Shown: positions 1-12,125, counted from the stretch's first letter. The stretch: 64,000 nt of DNA from Acidovorax carolinensis (GCF_002157145.1 NZ_CP021361.1:2845001-2909000), one strand, 5' to 3'. Notes: generated by a model not told the origin, from the sequence alone. Numbers and translations: made by a program.

Positions 1-247
1 TACAACCCTGTCAACCCGAAGGTCTTTGCACTTACCTGCAAGCCGCTATCACCAGCAGCCCGCTCTTTTCAGCGCAGCCTTGAATTATATACCGGGTTTT
101 ACCCCGTCACATCCAAAACCGAAGCTTTTTGCAAATCTTCTTGCCTCACCAGCCAGGGCATCCACAAGGGACGCCTCTGAGTAGCGAAGTCTACTACTAT
201 AGCATGGAAACCAGGAGAAAGTCTGGCCCTGTCGGCGCAATCTTCGC
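1..247. other. intergenic region, no gene seen
   Basis: No open frame with coding character, no tRNA T-loop motif and no clear terminator was found. On the minus strand a TATAAT hexamer lies at 84-89, which could be the -10 box of a transcript running left out of the window. The -35 match is poor, so this promoter is only a suggestion. A short hairpin-like stretch (CCGGG, TTTTA, CCCCG) lies just upstream of that hexamer. Confidence 0.3.
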
Positions 248-772
248 TCAAACCTTCCACTTCTCCAGCAACTTGTCCGGTCCCAGACTGTCGTAACCCT
301 CAAACGGCTGGTGAATCCACGGATTTGTAGGCAAAAACTCCACCGAGTAGTCCGGCGTGAACGTTGACAACCCCTTGGTCCAGATTACGGCGCTGCGCAA
401 TTCCGTGATGGGAGCGTAGCTCGTCTTCAACATGTCGATTACCGCATGCAAAGTGTGGCCGGAGTCCGCCAGGTCATCCACCAACAAGACACGCCCAGCA
501 ATTTCACCTTTGGGCGTTGTGATGAAGCGCGCGATATCCAAGTGCCCCTGCACCGTTCCGGCTTCTGCCCGATAGGAACTCGTCGACATGATTGCCAAAG
601 GCTTGTCAAAGATGCGGCTCAGGATATCCCCTGGACGCAATCCACCGCGGGCCAGACAGAGAATGGTGTCGAACGCCCATCCCGACTGATACACCTTCAG
701 CGCCAGCTTCTCGATAAGACTGTGGTATTCGTCATAACTCACATAAAGGTGTTTGCCGTCTTCGGTCAACAT
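248..772 (-). CDS. purine (hypoxanthine/xanthine-type) phosphoribosyltransferase
   Basis: This 174-residue type I phosphoribosyltransferase is predicted to join a purine base to PRPP in cytosolic purine salvage. The PRPP-binding signature VLLVDDLADSGHTL is at residues 95-108, and an ARGGL loop near 41-45 is the usual pyrophosphate loop. The start is the ATG at 772, with an AGGAG ribosome site five bases upstream that lies inside a dispersed intergenic palindrome. It is downstream of purA on the same strand, so salvage and AMP synthesis may be co-transcribed. Base specificity (hypoxanthine, xanthine or guanine) cannot be read from the sequence, so no symbol is given. Confidence 0.88.
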   Translation of the reverse strand: MLTEDGKHLYVSYDEYHSLIEKLALKVYQSGWAFDTILCLARGGLRPGDILSRIFDKPLAIMSTSSYRAEAGTVQGHLDIARFITTPKGEIAGRVLLVDDLADSGHTLHAVIDMLKTSYAPITELRSAVIWTKGLSTFTPDYSVEFLPTNPWIHQPFEGYDSLGPDKLLEKWKV

Positions 773-777
773 GTTCG

Positions 778-826
778 CTCCTGATTTGATAGCTGCTAGC
801 GCTTTGAAATTGAGGGCCCAGAGGGT
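778..826. repeat. dispersed intergenic palindrome, copy 1
   Basis: This copy has the family core GATAGCTGCTAGCGCTT (788-804), preceded by GCTCCTGATTT. Its second arm is degenerate. It fills the gap between purA and the phosphoribosyltransferase gene and supplies that gene's Shine-Dalgarno sequence (CTCCT on the plus strand, AGGAG in the mRNA). Confidence 0.6.
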
Positions 827-2212
<1,386 letters not shown>

Positions 2213-3376
2213 TCAATTGTCAGTTGCTTCAATAGCTTGCACGACCCACTGACCGGAGACGGAAACCAGCTCTCGGTCACAATGGAACTCATCAACTTCA
2301 CTTTCATGACCCGGCAGTACGCAGACCACTGTTTCGCCGCGGCTGCGCAAAGCTGCAATCGCAGCGTGTACATCACCCGAGTCGCCCCAGGGCGCACGGA
2401 TGGCGGCCTTGAGCGCACGCGGCGACACGACGCTGACAACCTGCTTGATGTCAAGACTGAAACCAGCTGCAGGCCGGTTGCGGCCAAACACAGCGCCCAC
2501 CTCGTCATAGCGACCGCCACGCACCAAAGCGTCACTGGCTCCGGGCGCATAGATGGCAAAGCGTGCTCCGCTGTAATAAGCGTAGCCCCGCAGATCAGCC
2601 AGATCGAAACTGACGCGGACACCCTCGAGTCGGGACGCCAACCACTTCAAATTCAATAGCACCTCGCGCACGCCGTCCGTGCGCTTGAGGGCTTTTTCGG
2701 CCTCAACCAGAACGCCGTCATCGCCATAGAGCTGTAACAGTGCGAGCAACCCCTCGCGCGATGCCACGGGAAAATCACGGGCCAAAAACGACAGTTCGCC
2801 GGAATCCTTGGTTGCCAAGGCTGCATGGATGGCCTGAAGCAACGGGGCATCCACGGCAACACCAGCGAGCAAGCTGCGAACAATGCGCACATCGGCAAGG
2901 TCCACGCTGGCATCTTGCACATTCGCCACGCGCAAGCAATCGAGGGCCAGCAGTGTCGCCTCAAGGTCTGCCTCCAGCCCCGCATGGCCATAAATTTCTG
3001 CACCAAACTGCAAAGGTTCACGCGTCGCATGGGGACGATCGGGGCGTGTATGCACCACCGGGCCGCAGTAGCACAGGCGGGTAACGCCCTTGCGGTTGAG
3101 AAGGTGTGCATCAATGCGGGCCACCTGGGGTGTGGTGTCGGCACGCAGCCCCAAGGATCGGCCAGAGAGCTGGTCCACCAACTTGAACGTCTGCAGGCCA
3201 AGCGCCTCTCCGGTTCCCGTCAGCAGCGACTCGAGGTGCTCCAGCAACGGCGGCATGACAAGCTCATAGCCATAGCAGCGGGCCGTATCAAGCAGCCCGC
3301 GACGCAATTCTTCGATGTGCCGCGCTTCGGACGGCAAGACATCGGCAATGTGATCCGGCAGGACCCAAGCAGACAT
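2213..3376 (-). CDS. hisZ: ATP phosphoribosyltransferase regulatory subunit
   Basis: HisZ is a histidyl-tRNA synthetase paralogue that pairs with the short form of HisG and confers histidine feedback control on the first step of histidine synthesis. The 387-residue protein has the class II synthetase-like core: an N-terminal [15 protein letters not shown] segment and a later [11 protein letters not shown] segment. A true HisS is encoded separately at 10824-12125, which supports the HisZ call. It sits between the HflC/DUF2065 genes and purA on the minus strand, an arrangement common in Burkholderiales. Confidence 0.95.
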   Translation of the reverse strand: MSAWVLPDHIADVLPSEARHIEELRRGLLDTARCYGYELVMPPLLEHLESLLTGTGEALGLQTFKLVDQLSGRSLGLRADTTPQVARIDAHLLNRKGVTRLCYCGPVVHTRPDRPHATREPLQFGAEIYGHAGLEADLEATLLALDCLRVANVQDASVDLADVRIVRSLLAGVAVDAPLLQAIHAALATKDSGELSFLARDFPVASREGLLALLQLYGDDGVLVEAEKALKRTDGVREVLLNLKWLASRLEGVRVSFDLADLRGYAYYSGARFAIYAPGASDALVRGGRYDEVGAVFGRNRPAAGFSLDIKQVVSVVSPRALKAAIRAPWGDSGDVHAAIAALRSRGETVVCVLPGHESEVDEFHCDRELVSVSGQWVVQAIEATDN

Positions 3377-3471
3377 GGAAAAATGGGAAGGCTGTTAAAA
3401 ACGTGATTCTACCGGCAGGGACGAAGCCCCCTGAAACTCCGCTCGAAGTTGGGGGGAGACGCCAGGCAGAA

Positions 3472-3657
3472 TCAGACAAGCAGCATCGCGATGCCAGAAA
3501 CAATGCACAGCAGTGCAAAAAAACGGATCTGACCGTCGCGCAACTGCACCATCTGCGTAAAGACACGGCGCCAGCCGGAAGGTGACACGAATGGCAGCAG
3601 CCCCTCGATCACCAACACCAAAGCCAGCGCCGTCCAGAGGCTATCGTTCAATTCCAC
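3472..3657 (-). CDS. DUF2065 (YjeT-like) small inner-membrane protein
   Basis: This 61-residue protein has two hydrophobic segments: residues 7-25, rich in Leu, Ala and Val, and residues 44-61 at the C-terminus. It matches the length and layout of the DUF2065/YjeT family, including the conserved EGLLPFVSP stretch after the first helix. The family's role is unknown, but it is regularly found beside hflC, as here (17 bases from the hflC stop). It is likely co-transcribed with hflK-hflC and may act with that membrane complex, which is inference from position only. Confidence 0.85.
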   Translation of the reverse strand: MELNDSLWTALALVLVIEGLLPFVSPSGWRRVFTQMVQLRDGQIRFFALLCIVSGIAMLLV

Positions 3658-3674
3658 GTGGCACGGCCGGGTCG

Positions 3675-4583
3675 TTATTTGCGCGCCGGCTGAGCGGCAG
3701 GGGCAGCCGAGCCACCCCGGAAAACCTTGAAGAAATCCGACGACGAAGGATCCAGCACCATGACATCGCTCTTCTTGCTGAAACTTGCCTTGTACGCCTC
3801 CAGGCTGCGATAGAACTGCGCAAATTGAGGGTCGCGACCAAAAGATTCGGCATAAATGCGCGCGGCCTCCGCATCCCCTTCACCCTTGACTTTTTGTGCA
3901 TCGCGGTAGGCATTGGCAACGGTGATCTCGCGCTGACGATCGGCGTCGGCGCGGATCTTCTCCCCTTCCGCGCCCCCCGTAGAACGCAGCTCATTGGCCA
4001 CGCGCTTACGCTCTGCCTCCATCCGGCGATAAACGGACTCCGTAATCGCCTCAACATAGTCAACCCGGGTGATACGCACATCCACCACATCCACTCCCCA
4101 AGGCTTGGCGCCGCGGACGGTTTCCAGCACCTCACGTTTCACGTCGGCCATCAAGTCCTCGCGCTTCAGTGACAACAGTTCCTTGACGGTTCGCTTGTTG
4201 ACCTCTTCCTGGAACGCATTACGGACCACGCGATTGAGCTGCATTGCACCCGCATTCTCATCCAGACCGACATTGCGGATGTATTCAGTGGGCTCGGAGA
4301 TGCGCCAGCGCACATACCAGTCAATGACAACACGCTGCTTTTCAGCGGTCAGCATGGGTTCGGTGTCGGTGCTGTCGAGCGTCAACAATCGCTTGTCGAT
4401 ATAAGACACATTCTGAAAAGGCGGTGGCAGCTTGAAGTTCAGCCCCGGTTCCGTGATGACTTCCTTGATCTGCCCCAAGGCATACAAGACGCCAAACTGG
4501 CGCTGGTCCACGACGAAGAGCATCGAGCTCATCAATGCGAGCACTACCAAAACGGTAGAAGCAATAAATCCAACTCTATTCAC
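3675..4583 (-). CDS. hflC: HflC, FtsH protease modulator (SPFH/band 7)
   Basis: HflC forms a large periplasmic-side complex with HflK around the membrane protease FtsH and limits its access to membrane substrates. The 302-residue protein has one N-terminal membrane helix (about 5-25), then the band 7 domain starting VDQRQFGVLY and a long helical region. The start is a GTG at 4583, with AGGAG five bases upstream. Nine bases separate it from the hflK stop, consistent with a hflK-hflC operon. Confidence 0.96.
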   Translation of the reverse strand: MNRVGFIASTVLVVLALMSSMLFVVDQRQFGVLYALGQIKEVITEPGLNFKLPPPFQNVSYIDKRLLTLDSTDTEPMLTAEKQRVVIDWYVRWRISEPTEYIRNVGLDENAGAMQLNRVVRNAFQEEVNKRTVKELLSLKREDLMADVKREVLETVRGAKPWGVDVVDVRITRVDYVEAITESVYRRMEAERKRVANELRSTGGAEGEKIRADADRQREITVANAYRDAQKVKGEGDAEAARIYAESFGRDPQFAQFYRSLEAYKASFSKKSDVMVLDPSSSDFFKVFRGGSAAPAAQPARK

Positions 4584-4592
4584 AAAATGCTC

Positions 4593-5954
4593 CTAGCGGG
4601 TTTCGCGGTCACGTGTACGACTGCTGTCACGCGCACGGGAATCGTTCGACAAACTACCTGTCGGCGCCGATGGCGGCACGACCACCGCGCTGCCACTGGC
4701 GGGCGACTCGACGGTTCCAGCCGACTGCGCGACACCCTGCATGATCTTGTCCAGCGGCAGATAGAGCAGGTTTGAACCCTGCCGAGACTCCACCAGTACC
4801 TTGGTTACGTTGCCGTAAATCTGCTGCATGGATTCGAGATACATGCGGTCACGCGTAACCTGGGGGGCTTTCTGGTATTCCGCCAGAACAGACGAAAACC
4901 GCTGCGCATCGCCCTGGGCCTGGGCCACGATTCGCGCCTTGTAAGCGGCCGCCTCCTCCTTCAGCCGGGACGCGGAACCGACTGCACGGGGAATGACATC
5001 ATTGGCGTAAGCCTCGGCTTCATTTTTTGCCCGCTCCCTCTCCTGCCCGGCCTTTAATACATCGTCAAACGACGCTTGCACCTGCTCCGGTGGACGCACA
5101 CCCCCTTGTTGCAGATTGATGCCGACCACCTCCACCCCCACCTTGTAACGGTCGAGAATAGTCTGCATCAATGCGCGTACCCGCGGGGCAATCTGGTCAC
5201 GTTCCTCGGCCAGGGCGGTGTCCATGCGCATCTTGCCAACCACTTCGCGCACGGCGGTTTCTGCCGCCTGCACCACCGCATCTGCCGGATTCTTGCTTTC
5301 GAAAAGCCACGCCCGAGCGTCGCTCAGGCGGTACTGAACGGCAAACTTGATTTCGACAATGTTTTCATCTTCGGTCAACATGGCTGACTCGCGCAGCCCC
5401 GTGCTCTTGATCACATTGTCCCGCCCTACGTCGGCCGATCGGATCTGGGTCACAAAGACGAGTTCATGGCGTTCGATCGGATAAGGAAGACGCCAATTGA
5501 AACCAGCCCCTTTGGTGCTTTGGTACTTGCCAAACCGCGTAATGACGGCCTGCTGGCCTTCCTGAACGATGAAAATACCGGTTCCCATCCAGATCACAAA
5601 CACAATCCCGGCGATGAGTCCAATGCCCATGCCCGCGCTCTTCATGTCTGGCTGAAAGCCACCGCCATTGCCGCCACCGGGGCCACGCGACCCACCGCTC
5701 TTGTTGCCGAACAGCCCTCCCAGCTTGCGATTGAGGTCGCGCCACAATTCGTCCAGATCAGGCGGCTGCCCTGCAGACCCTTTATCACGCCCACGACCGC
5801 CCGGAGACTGCGCAGGCGGGCGTTCCGGCTCGGGGCGGTTGCCATCCTCGGGCTTATCCTCGCCGCGCCCCCATCGTGGATCGTTCAAGTTGAACATCCC
5901 CCGGATGCGTTCTGGCAGCATGGCCCAGCGGGGGTTACGGTCTTGGAAATTCAT
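4593..5954 (-). CDS. hflK: HflK, FtsH protease modulator (SPFH/band 7)
   Basis: HflK is the partner of HflC in the FtsH-regulating membrane complex. The 453-residue protein has a long Gly/Pro/Arg-rich cytoplasmic N-terminus (to about 105), a single membrane helix at roughly 109-130, then the band 7 domain and helical tail. The C-terminus is Ser/Arg-rich. I chose the ATG at 5954; a TTG two codons upstream is also possible. It lies between hflX and hflC on the same strand, as in most proteobacteria. Confidence 0.96.
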   Translation of the reverse strand: MNFQDRNPRWAMLPERIRGMFNLNDPRWGRGEDKPEDGNRPEPERPPAQSPGGRGRDKGSAGQPPDLDELWRDLNRKLGGLFGNKSGGSRGPGGGNGGGFQPDMKSAGMGIGLIAGIVFVIWMGTGIFIVQEGQQAVITRFGKYQSTKGAGFNWRLPYPIERHELVFVTQIRSADVGRDNVIKSTGLRESAMLTEDENIVEIKFAVQYRLSDARAWLFESKNPADAVVQAAETAVREVVGKMRMDTALAEERDQIAPRVRALMQTILDRYKVGVEVVGINLQQGGVRPPEQVQASFDDVLKAGQERERAKNEAEAYANDVIPRAVGSASRLKEEAAAYKARIVAQAQGDAQRFSSVLAEYQKAPQVTRDRMYLESMQQIYGNVTKVLVESRQGSNLLYLPLDKIMQGVAQSAGTVESPASGSAVVVPPSAPTGSLSNDSRARDSSRTRDRETR

Positions 5955-6007
5955 GCGCAAAGTCTCTGGTTCTCTGGTGACATTGATTCAACCAGCATTG
6001 TGCCCAA

Positions 6008-7183
6008 TCAAGGCGCCTGGATCGGCAATTCAGTGAGATCGCCTGGGGTCATGTCGGCTTGGGCCACAAGCACGGTCTGCGCCAATTTTTGGCGCAGCGC
6101 ATCCAGACCCTCCCCTGTCCGCGCACTGACAAACAAACGGTCCACCGGTCGCCCATCCAGTTCGTACATGTCCTGCAACGTAGCGGGTCGCTGCTCCGGT
6201 GAAACCGCATCGAGCTTGTTGAAGACCAACAACTGCGCGATATCGGCAGCACCGATTTCATGCAGCACGCGTTGAACTTGATCGATCTGCTCGGGAAAGT
6301 TGGGGTTGGACGCATCCACGACATGCAGCAGCAAATCGGCATCCACCGCCTCTTGCAGCGTGGCCTGGAAAGCGTCCACCAATCCGTGCGGCAAGTCGCG
6401 AATAAAACCGACCGTGTCTGACAGCGACACGGATCGGCCAGCTTCGCCCAGGTACAACTGACGCGTCGTAGTGTCCAGGGTGGCAAACAGTTGGTCGGCA
6501 GCATACGCCCTGGCCTTCACCAAGGCGTTGAACAAGGTAGATTTGCCGGCGTTGGTGTAGCCCACCAAAGAGATATTGAAAGTATCCCGCCGCTCACGCT
6601 GGCGCCGTTGTGTTGAGCGTTGGCGCTTGACCTTCACCAAGCGCTCCTTGGTCCGCTTGACAGCGTCATTGATCATGCGCCGATCCAACTCAATCTGGGT
6701 TTCCCCCGGCCCCCCGCGCGCACCAATGCCACCGCGCTGACGCTCCAGGTGCGACCATCGGCGGACGAGGCGTGTGCTCAGGTATTGCAGACGCGCCAAT
6801 TCCACCTGCAGCTTGCCTTCGTGGCTTCGGGCTCGCTGGGCAAAAATTTCCAGAATCAGCAGCGTGCGGTCGTTGACCGGCAACTCCAGATGGCGCTCAA
6901 GATTACGTTGCTGTGCCGGGCTCAAGGACTGATCAAAAAGCACCTCTACCGCACCGTGCATCTGCGCAAGCGTGCGGATTTCATCCGCTTTGCCCGAACC
7001 AACAAACAGTGCAGCGTCTGGCGCCTTGCGCTTGCACGTCAGGCGTGCAACGGGCTCCAGACCCGCGGTCTGCGCCAGCAGCCCCAATTCTTCGAGATCG
7101 GAATCGAAATGAGGAAGGCCGAAATCGACTCCCACCAGAAGAACTGGAGCGCGGGGAGCATTGATCGAATCAGAGGAACTCAA
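6008..7183 (-). CDS. hflX: HflX ribosome-associated GTPase
   Basis: HflX is a GTPase that binds and splits stalled ribosomes, especially after heat stress. The 391-residue protein has the N-terminal HflX domain with the family signature GGIGARGGPGETQIELD at about 151-167. The G domain follows, with Walker A GYTNAGKST at 208-216, the DTVGFI switch and NKLD. No ATG or GTG lies near the N-terminus, so the start is taken as the TTG at 7183, which is uncertain. It follows hfq, as in many proteobacteria. Confidence 0.95.
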   Translation of the reverse strand: MSSSDSINAPRAPVLLVGVDFGLPHFDSDLEELGLLAQTAGLEPVARLTCKRKAPDAALFVGSGKADEIRTLAQMHGAVEVLFDQSLSPAQQRNLERHLELPVNDRTLLILEIFAQRARSHEGKLQVELARLQYLSTRLVRRWSHLERQRGGIGARGGPGETQIELDRRMINDAVKRTKERLVKVKRQRSTQRRQRERRDTFNISLVGYTNAGKSTLFNALVKARAYAADQLFATLDTTTRQLYLGEAGRSVSLSDTVGFIRDLPHGLVDAFQATLQEAVDADLLLHVVDASNPNFPEQIDQVQRVLHEIGAADIAQLLVFNKLDAVSPEQRPATLQDMYELDGRPVDRLFVSARTGEGLDALRQKLAQTVLVAQADMTPGDLTELPIQAP

Positions 7184-7243
7184 ATGAACCGGCCCATCTT
7201 CGTGGCCAGCCGTTGCTGGCCAGCCGTGCAGTGCCGCCGCAAT

Positions 7244-7498
7244 TTAGGCGCCGCTATTGTCAGCATCCGGGGTGTCAGCGGTTGAGAAATTGACCGCACG
7301 CCCCGGCACAATGGTGGAAATTGCGTGTTTGTAGACCATCTGGGTCACCGTATTGCGAAGCAGCACGACATACTGGTCAAATGATTCAATTTGTCCCTGC
7401 AGCTTGATGCCATTTACCAGGTAAATGGAGACCGGCACATGCTCTTTGCGCAGGGCGTTAAGGAAGGGGTCTTGCAGAAGTTGGCCTTTATTGCTCAC
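7244..7498 (-). CDS. hfq: RNA chaperone Hfq
   Basis: Hfq is the hexameric Sm-like chaperone that pairs small RNAs with mRNAs. The 84-residue protein holds Sm1 ([14 protein letters not shown] through [15 protein letters not shown]) and Sm2 ([11 protein letters not shown]) with the conserved YKH, plus a short acidic tail rich in Asp. The start is the GTG at 7498, six bases after GGAG, giving the standard N-terminus MSNKGQLL. A TTG six codons upstream also keeps the frame open but lacks such a site. Confidence 0.97.
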   Translation of the reverse strand: MSNKGQLLQDPFLNALRKEHVPVSIYLVNGIKLQGQIESFDQYVVLLRNTVTQMVYKHAISTIVPGRAVNFSTADTPDADNSGA

Positions 7499-7602
7499 GA
7501 TATTCTCCGTGTTCAAGTGTTGTTGTAAACCAGCACCTTACCACAGCGTGCGGCGCTGTTAGGCGCCCCCCGCCAAATCCCTCCGGATCTCACGCTCTTG
7601 AT

Positions 7603-8946
7603 TCAACTGTCGTCTTTGTCGGCGAAGGGGTTGTGAGATGTCTTCATTTCGATGCGCAGCGGCGTTCCTACCAGATCGAATTCTTTGCGGAAACGCCCTT
7701 CCAAAAACCGCTTGTAGGCATCCGTCACGTGCTCCAGAGAATTGCCATGGATCACGATGACAGGGGGATTCATCCCTCCCTGGTGGGCGTATCGCATCTT
7801 GGGACGGAACATGCCTGCGCGCTTCGGCGCCTGAAACTGCACCGCCTCCAGCAATACGCGCGTGAGGACCGGCGTAGACATCTTGCAGGTTGCAGCCTTG
7901 TGCGCCTGGGCGATCGAGGCCCAAAGTGGTCCCAGTCCTTGCCTCTTTTTTGCGGAAATGAAATGCATTGCGGCAAACTTCAAGAATGCCAGCCGTGTTT
8001 CAATAGACCGCTCAAGCAATTGGCGCTGGTAATCATCAACAGCATCCCACTTGTTGACTGCAAGCACCACCGCGCGCCCACTCTCAAGGATGTATCCGGC
8101 AATGTGCGCGTCCTGGTCTGTAACACCCTGGGTGGCATCCAGCAACAGCAAGACAACATTGGCCGACTCGATGGCCTGCAGGGTCTTGACCACGGAGAAC
8201 TTCTCGATGGCCTCAAACACCTTCCCCTTGCGACGCAAGCCGGCCGTGTCGACCAACTCAAATCGCTGCCCATTGCGCTCAAAGGGCACGGTAATGGCAT
8301 CACGGGTCGTTCCCGGCATGTCGAATGCCACCAGACGCTCTTCACCCAGCCAGGTGTTGATCAGCGTTGATTTGCCCACATTGGGACGACCGGCCACTGC
8401 CAGCTTGATCACGCCCTTGTCGACGTCCTGCTCGGTATCCTCGGGCTCTGGCAGATGAAGCGGCTCCAGGGCAAGATCGACCAGCCCGCGGATTCCCTGC
8501 CCGTGGGCTGCTGAAACGGGGTAGACGTCACCCAGGCCCAGTTCGTAGAACTCAGCCAGCTGGATGCCTTGAAGCATGCCCTCTGCCTTGTTCGCGACCA
8601 GGACACAGGGCTTGCCAAGCCGGCGCAGATAGTTCGCAATATCGTGATCCTGCGCCGAAACACCCGCACGGGCGTCCACCACAAAAATCACCACATCGGC
8701 TTCCGCAACAGCTTGTTGGGTTTGCTTGGCCATCTCACGGTAGATGCCGCTGGACGCATCCGGCTCGAACCCCCCTGTGTCGATCACGATGTACTCGTGC
8801 TTGCCTTGCTTGCCGTTGCCGTAATGCCTGTCGCGCGTCAACCCGGCAAAGTCGGCCACGATGGCATCTCTTGACTTTGTGAGACGGTTGAACAACGTGG
8901 ATTTCCCGACGTTCGGACGCCCCACGAGAGCGATAACTGGCTTCAT
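7603..8946 (-). CDS. der: ribosome biogenesis GTPase Der (EngA)
   Basis: Der is an essential double GTPase needed for 50S subunit maturation. The 447-residue protein starts [17 protein letters not shown] at the ATG at 8946, giving the first Walker A. A second G domain with [10 protein letters not shown] begins at about residue 180, and a KH-like C-terminal domain follows. A longer in-frame reading upstream overlaps bamB and is not needed. It is 13 bases downstream of the bamB stop, consistent with an operon with bamB, the YfgM-like gene and hisS. Confidence 0.97.
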   Translation of the reverse strand: MKPVIALVGRPNVGKSTLFNRLTKSRDAIVADFAGLTRDRHYGNGKQGKHEYIVIDTGGFEPDASSGIYREMAKQTQQAVAEADVVIFVVDARAGVSAQDHDIANYLRRLGKPCVLVANKAEGMLQGIQLAEFYELGLGDVYPVSAAHGQGIRGLVDLALEPLHLPEPEDTEQDVDKGVIKLAVAGRPNVGKSTLINTWLGEERLVAFDMPGTTRDAITVPFERNGQRFELVDTAGLRRKGKVFEAIEKFSVVKTLQAIESANVVLLLLDATQGVTDQDAHIAGYILESGRAVVLAVNKWDAVDDYQRQLLERSIETRLAFLKFAAMHFISAKKRQGLGPLWASIAQAHKAATCKMSTPVLTRVLLEAVQFQAPKRAGMFRPKMRYAHQGGMNPPVIVIHGNSLEHVTDAYKRFLEGRFRKEFDLVGTPLRIEMKTSHNPFADKDDS

Positions 8947-8959
8947 TGAAAACAACCCA

Positions 8960-10126
8960 TCAATCAGGACGGAAGCCGTATATCCCGCCATTGCGGGTGA
9001 CAGCCACCAAAGTATCTGCAGCGACAACCGGCGCGGCGGCGATGCCGGAGGCATCTGTGGTCAAACGATTCAGAGGGCTGCCATCGTCGCGAGACAGCAG
9101 ATGCACGAGCCCGGTCTCATCCCCCACGACAACAGAGCGCCCCAAGACCAAAGGTGCCGTCAGCTTTCGAAATTTGAGCCGATCCGATGTCCATGCACGC
9201 GTGCCATCAGCCCGGCGCCAGGCAAGCAGCGCACCATTGCTCTCCGTGCCGAAGATGAGCTCACCATCTCCGTGTATGCCCTCAGTTCCCGCAGCAAGCT
9301 GTGTCCACGCCACCGTGCCACGCGCCGTATTCACGCATCCCACTGCAGCCTGAAACGAGCGCGCACAGACACTGTCACCCACACGCGAAACACGGCCCAC
9401 CAGCTCCACCAGCCGCTCCACATCATTCGTACCCCGGGCGCTGGCCAGAGGGGCTTCCCACCGAACACTGCCATTGTCAGGATTGAAACCCACCAATCGG
9501 CCGGCCAACCCGACCACCAGCGTATCGCCAACCGCCAAGAGCACACCGGACTGACGCAACACCAAAGGCTCACCTGGGCGGGACTGAATCCACAAACGCC
9601 GCCCCGTCGCCGCATCGTAGGCAGAAACCGACCGGTCAGCTGACAACACAAAAATGCGGTTTCCTGCAACCAGCGGGGCGGTGAAGGTTTGCGTCTGCAA
9701 CGGCTTGCGCCACAGCTCACGCCCGGCCTCCAGAGCCACCAGAAAATTGCTGCGTGAAACCACAGCGGTCCACTTGCCGTCGCTGCCAACACCTGCCGAC
9801 AAAGGCTCACCCAGCGCTGTGCGCCAGAGATCCGCCCCCGAGCGTGCATCCAGAGCGGCCACCACGCCGTCAGCCGAGGCGAGTGTCACGACGTGGCCCG
9901 AGGCGTGAATATCCAGCGGCAGCCCAGCAACGCTTCCGATACGCGCCGCCCAAACCTGGCGGACGCCGAGAACGGCGACATTGGGCCCAAGATCCGCAGG
10001 CACTGGCTTGGAACTCCCGCCCCAGAGAGAGCAGCCACTCAGAACAGTCCCAACCAAAAGTGCGGACGCCAAACACTTGGCACGCGATACCCACGGCAGG
10101 GAAAACGGGGTTAGGACGAATCTCAT
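8960..10126 (-). CDS. bamB: outer membrane assembly lipoprotein BamB
   Basis: BamB is the beta-propeller lipoprotein of the BAM complex that inserts outer membrane proteins. The 388-residue protein has a signal peptide ending in the lipobox LSGC, with Cys32 as the lipidated residue. PQQ-like repeats follow ([28 protein letters not shown] and others). Its ATG overlaps the stop of the YfgM-like gene by four bases (ATGA), which points to translational coupling. Confidence 0.95.
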   Translation of the reverse strand: MRFVLTPFSLPWVSRAKCLASALLVGTVLSGCSLWGGSSKPVPADLGPNVAVLGVRQVWAARIGSVAGLPLDIHASGHVVTLASADGVVAALDARSGADLWRTALGEPLSAGVGSDGKWTAVVSRSNFLVALEAGRELWRKPLQTQTFTAPLVAGNRIFVLSADRSVSAYDAATGRRLWIQSRPGEPLVLRQSGVLLAVGDTLVVGLAGRLVGFNPDNGSVRWEAPLASARGTNDVERLVELVGRVSRVGDSVCARSFQAAVGCVNTARGTVAWTQLAAGTEGIHGDGELIFGTESNGALLAWRRADGTRAWTSDRLKFRKLTAPLVLGRSVVVGDETGLVHLLSRDDGSPLNRLTTDASGIAAAPVVAADTLVAVTRNGGIYGFRPD

Positions 10127-10809
10127 TTCTTGACCTCATCGGATGCAGCGACAGCCATGGCAGCACCTTGTGGATGCACTCCCAGAGCGTTGAGCTTGAC
10201 TTCCACCAACCGGCGATACTCCACACGCTCATCGAACGCATTGAATGCGCGCTTGTACTCAGCGACGGCTTGGTCCTGCTTCCCCTGCAGCATCAAGATG
10301 TCGCCCTTGCGATCAGCGACCACCGCCTCAAACTCTGTGGGAAATGATCCCGAGACCAGCTTGAGCGCTTCATCAAGCTCTTTCAAATCCATCAGCACAC
10401 TGGACAGCCGCAAGCTGGCAAGCGCCTTGTAGCCATCGTCATTGGCCTTTTCAGCAACCCAGGCCAATGCTTCCCTGGCACCCTTGATATTGCCGGCGTC
10501 GAGCATGGTTTTGGCAAGAATCAGCCCAGCTTGGGCTGTCTGGGTCGTTCCCGAATATTTGGACCGAAGGTCACCAAATGCCTGTTCCATGCGCGCCTGA
10601 TCACCACTGTTGGAAGCCACATCCACGGCATCAAAAAGTGCCGCAGCCTGCGTTGCCTGGCGATTCTGCCAATACTGGTAGCCATTCCACGCGGCGACTG
10701 AACCAAACACCAGCAGCGCCAAGCTACTGATCAACGTGCCCCAGGTATTCCAGAAATGCTTGAGTTGATCAAGCTGCTCTTGTTCTTCGAGATCGAGATG
10801 ATTGGCCAT
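10123..10809 (-). CDS. YfgM-like TPR membrane protein
   Basis: This 228-residue protein has a cytoplasmic N-terminus (MANHLDLEEQEQLDQLKHFW), a single membrane helix at about 24-45 and a periplasmic TPR region. That is the layout of E. coli YfgM, which associates with the SecYEG translocon and the chaperone PpiD. The start is the ATG at 10809. It overlaps bamB by four bases and lies 14 bases downstream of hisS, the usual hisS-yfgM-bamB-der order. Homology to YfgM is inferred from architecture and position. Confidence 0.9.
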   Translation of the reverse strand: MANHLDLEEQEQLDQLKHFWNTWGTLISSLALLVFGSVAAWNGYQYWQNRQATQAAALFDAVDVASNSGDQARMEQAFGDLRSKYSGTTQTAQAGLILAKTMLDAGNIKGAREALAWVAEKANDDGYKALASLRLSSVLMDLKELDEALKLVSGSFPTEFEAVVADRKGDILMLQGKQDQAVAEYKRAFNAFDERVEYRRLVEVKLNALGVHPQGAAMAVAASDEVKK

Positions 10810-10823
10810 GAATATGCGTCGGA

Positions 10824-12125
10824 TTAACGGGAAATTTGGAGGGCGCTGGCCCACTTGGAAACATTATCAAGGCGGTGCTCGGTCTGCGAGCCACTGCCAT
10901 CTCGCAACGATTTGCACAAGACCATGCCACGCGCTAGCTCATCCGCCCCAAAAATAAGCGCATGCCGGGCACCACTGGCGTCCGCTTTTTTGAACTGGGA
11001 TTTCATGCTGCCCATGCCTTCACCCGAAGCGGGGGCCCCATGCATCTGGGCACTGACACCATGCGCCCGCAACCTCTCCAGTGTTGCAATAGCCACAGGC
11101 AACGTGGTCACATCGGGGATGACGGCATAAACATCTGGGGATATCGGGGGAATGGCGCTGCCCTGCTCTTTCAAAAGCTCCAGCACTCGTTCCACCCCGA
11201 GCGCCCAGCCAACGGCAGGCGCTGCCTTGCCACCAATCTGCTCGATAAGGTAGTCATACCGCCCACCGCCGCAAATGGTGCCCTGGGAGCCCAACTGGTC
11301 GGTGACAAACTCAAACACTGTGAGATTGTAGTAATCCATACCACGCACTAACCGTGGATTGACCTGCCAGGAAACTCCGTTGGCATCCAGAATGGCCTTC
11401 ACCACATTGAAGTGGCTCAAGGACGCTTCCCCAAGAAAATCGATCAATCGCGGCGCCGCTTCGACAATCGACTGCATCGCCGGATTCTTGGTGTCCAAAA
11501 TCCGCAGGGGATTGGTGTGCAAGCGCCGACGCGCCTCCTCGTCAAGGGCATCCACATGGCGCTCCAGATAGTCAATCAAGGCGGCGCGGTGCGCCTTGCG
11601 TTCATCTGGTTGCCCCAGACTGTTGAGTTCGAGACGCACGTTATGAAGGCCCAGTTCTTTCCACAACGCATTGGCCAACAAAATCAATTCCGCATCCAGT
11701 TCCGCACCTGGAAACCCGAGTGCCTCCGCACCGATCTGGTGGAACTGACGGTACCGCCCACGCTGCGGACGCTCATGGCGAAACATGGGTCCCATGTAAT
11801 ACAAACGTTTGCCACCGTCGTACAGCATGGAGTGTTCAGCAACCGCGCGAACCACGCCCGCCGTCGCCTCCGGCCGCAAGGTCAGTTGCTCGCCATTCAG
11901 GCGGTCTTCAAAGGAATACATCTCCTTCTCGACAATGTCCGTAACCTCCCCCAGACCACGCACAAACAGCGGCGTCGGCTCGACGATCGGAGTGCGAATA
12001 TTGCGATAGGCATACCGCTCCATGAGCGTGCGCACCTTGCCCTCCAGCCACTCCCACCGGGCGGAGTCGGGCGGCAGGATGTCGTTCATGCCTTTCACAG
12101 CGGTCAGCTTTTCAAGCTTCGACAC
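10824..12125 (-). CDS. hisS: histidine-tRNA ligase
   Basis: HisS charges tRNA-His. The protein has the class II synthetase core: [18 protein letters not shown] at the N-terminus, motif 2 [16 protein letters not shown], the histidine-specific [15 protein letters not shown] region, motif 3 and a C-terminal anticodon domain. I take the GTG at 12125 (433 residues) because AAGGA stands seven bases upstream. A GTG at 12149 would add eight residues but lacks a ribosome site. Confidence 0.95.
   Translation of the reverse strand: MSKLEKLTAVKGMNDILPPDSARWEWLEGKVRTLMERYAYRNIRTPIVEPTPLFVRGLGEVTDIVEKEMYSFEDRLNGEQLTLRPEATAGVVRAVAEHSMLYDGGKRLYYMGPMFRHERPQRGRYRQFHQIGAEALGFPGAELDAELILLANALWKELGLHNVRLELNSLGQPDERKAHRAALIDYLERHVDALDEEARRRLHTNPLRILDTKNPAMQSIVEAAPRLIDFLGEASLSHFNVVKAILDANGVSWQVNPRLVRGMDYYNLTVFEFVTDQLGSQGTICGGGRYDYLIEQIGGKAAPAVGWALGVERVLELLKEQGSAIPPISPDVYAVIPDVTTLPVAIATLERLRAHGVSAQMHGAPASGEGMGSMKSQFKKADASGARHALIFGADELARGMVLCKSLRDGSGSQTEHRLDNVSKWASALQISR

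Noticed and set aside
1..247. tRNA gene at the left edge
   Set aside because: No cloverleaf, T-loop or CCA end could be found on either strand.
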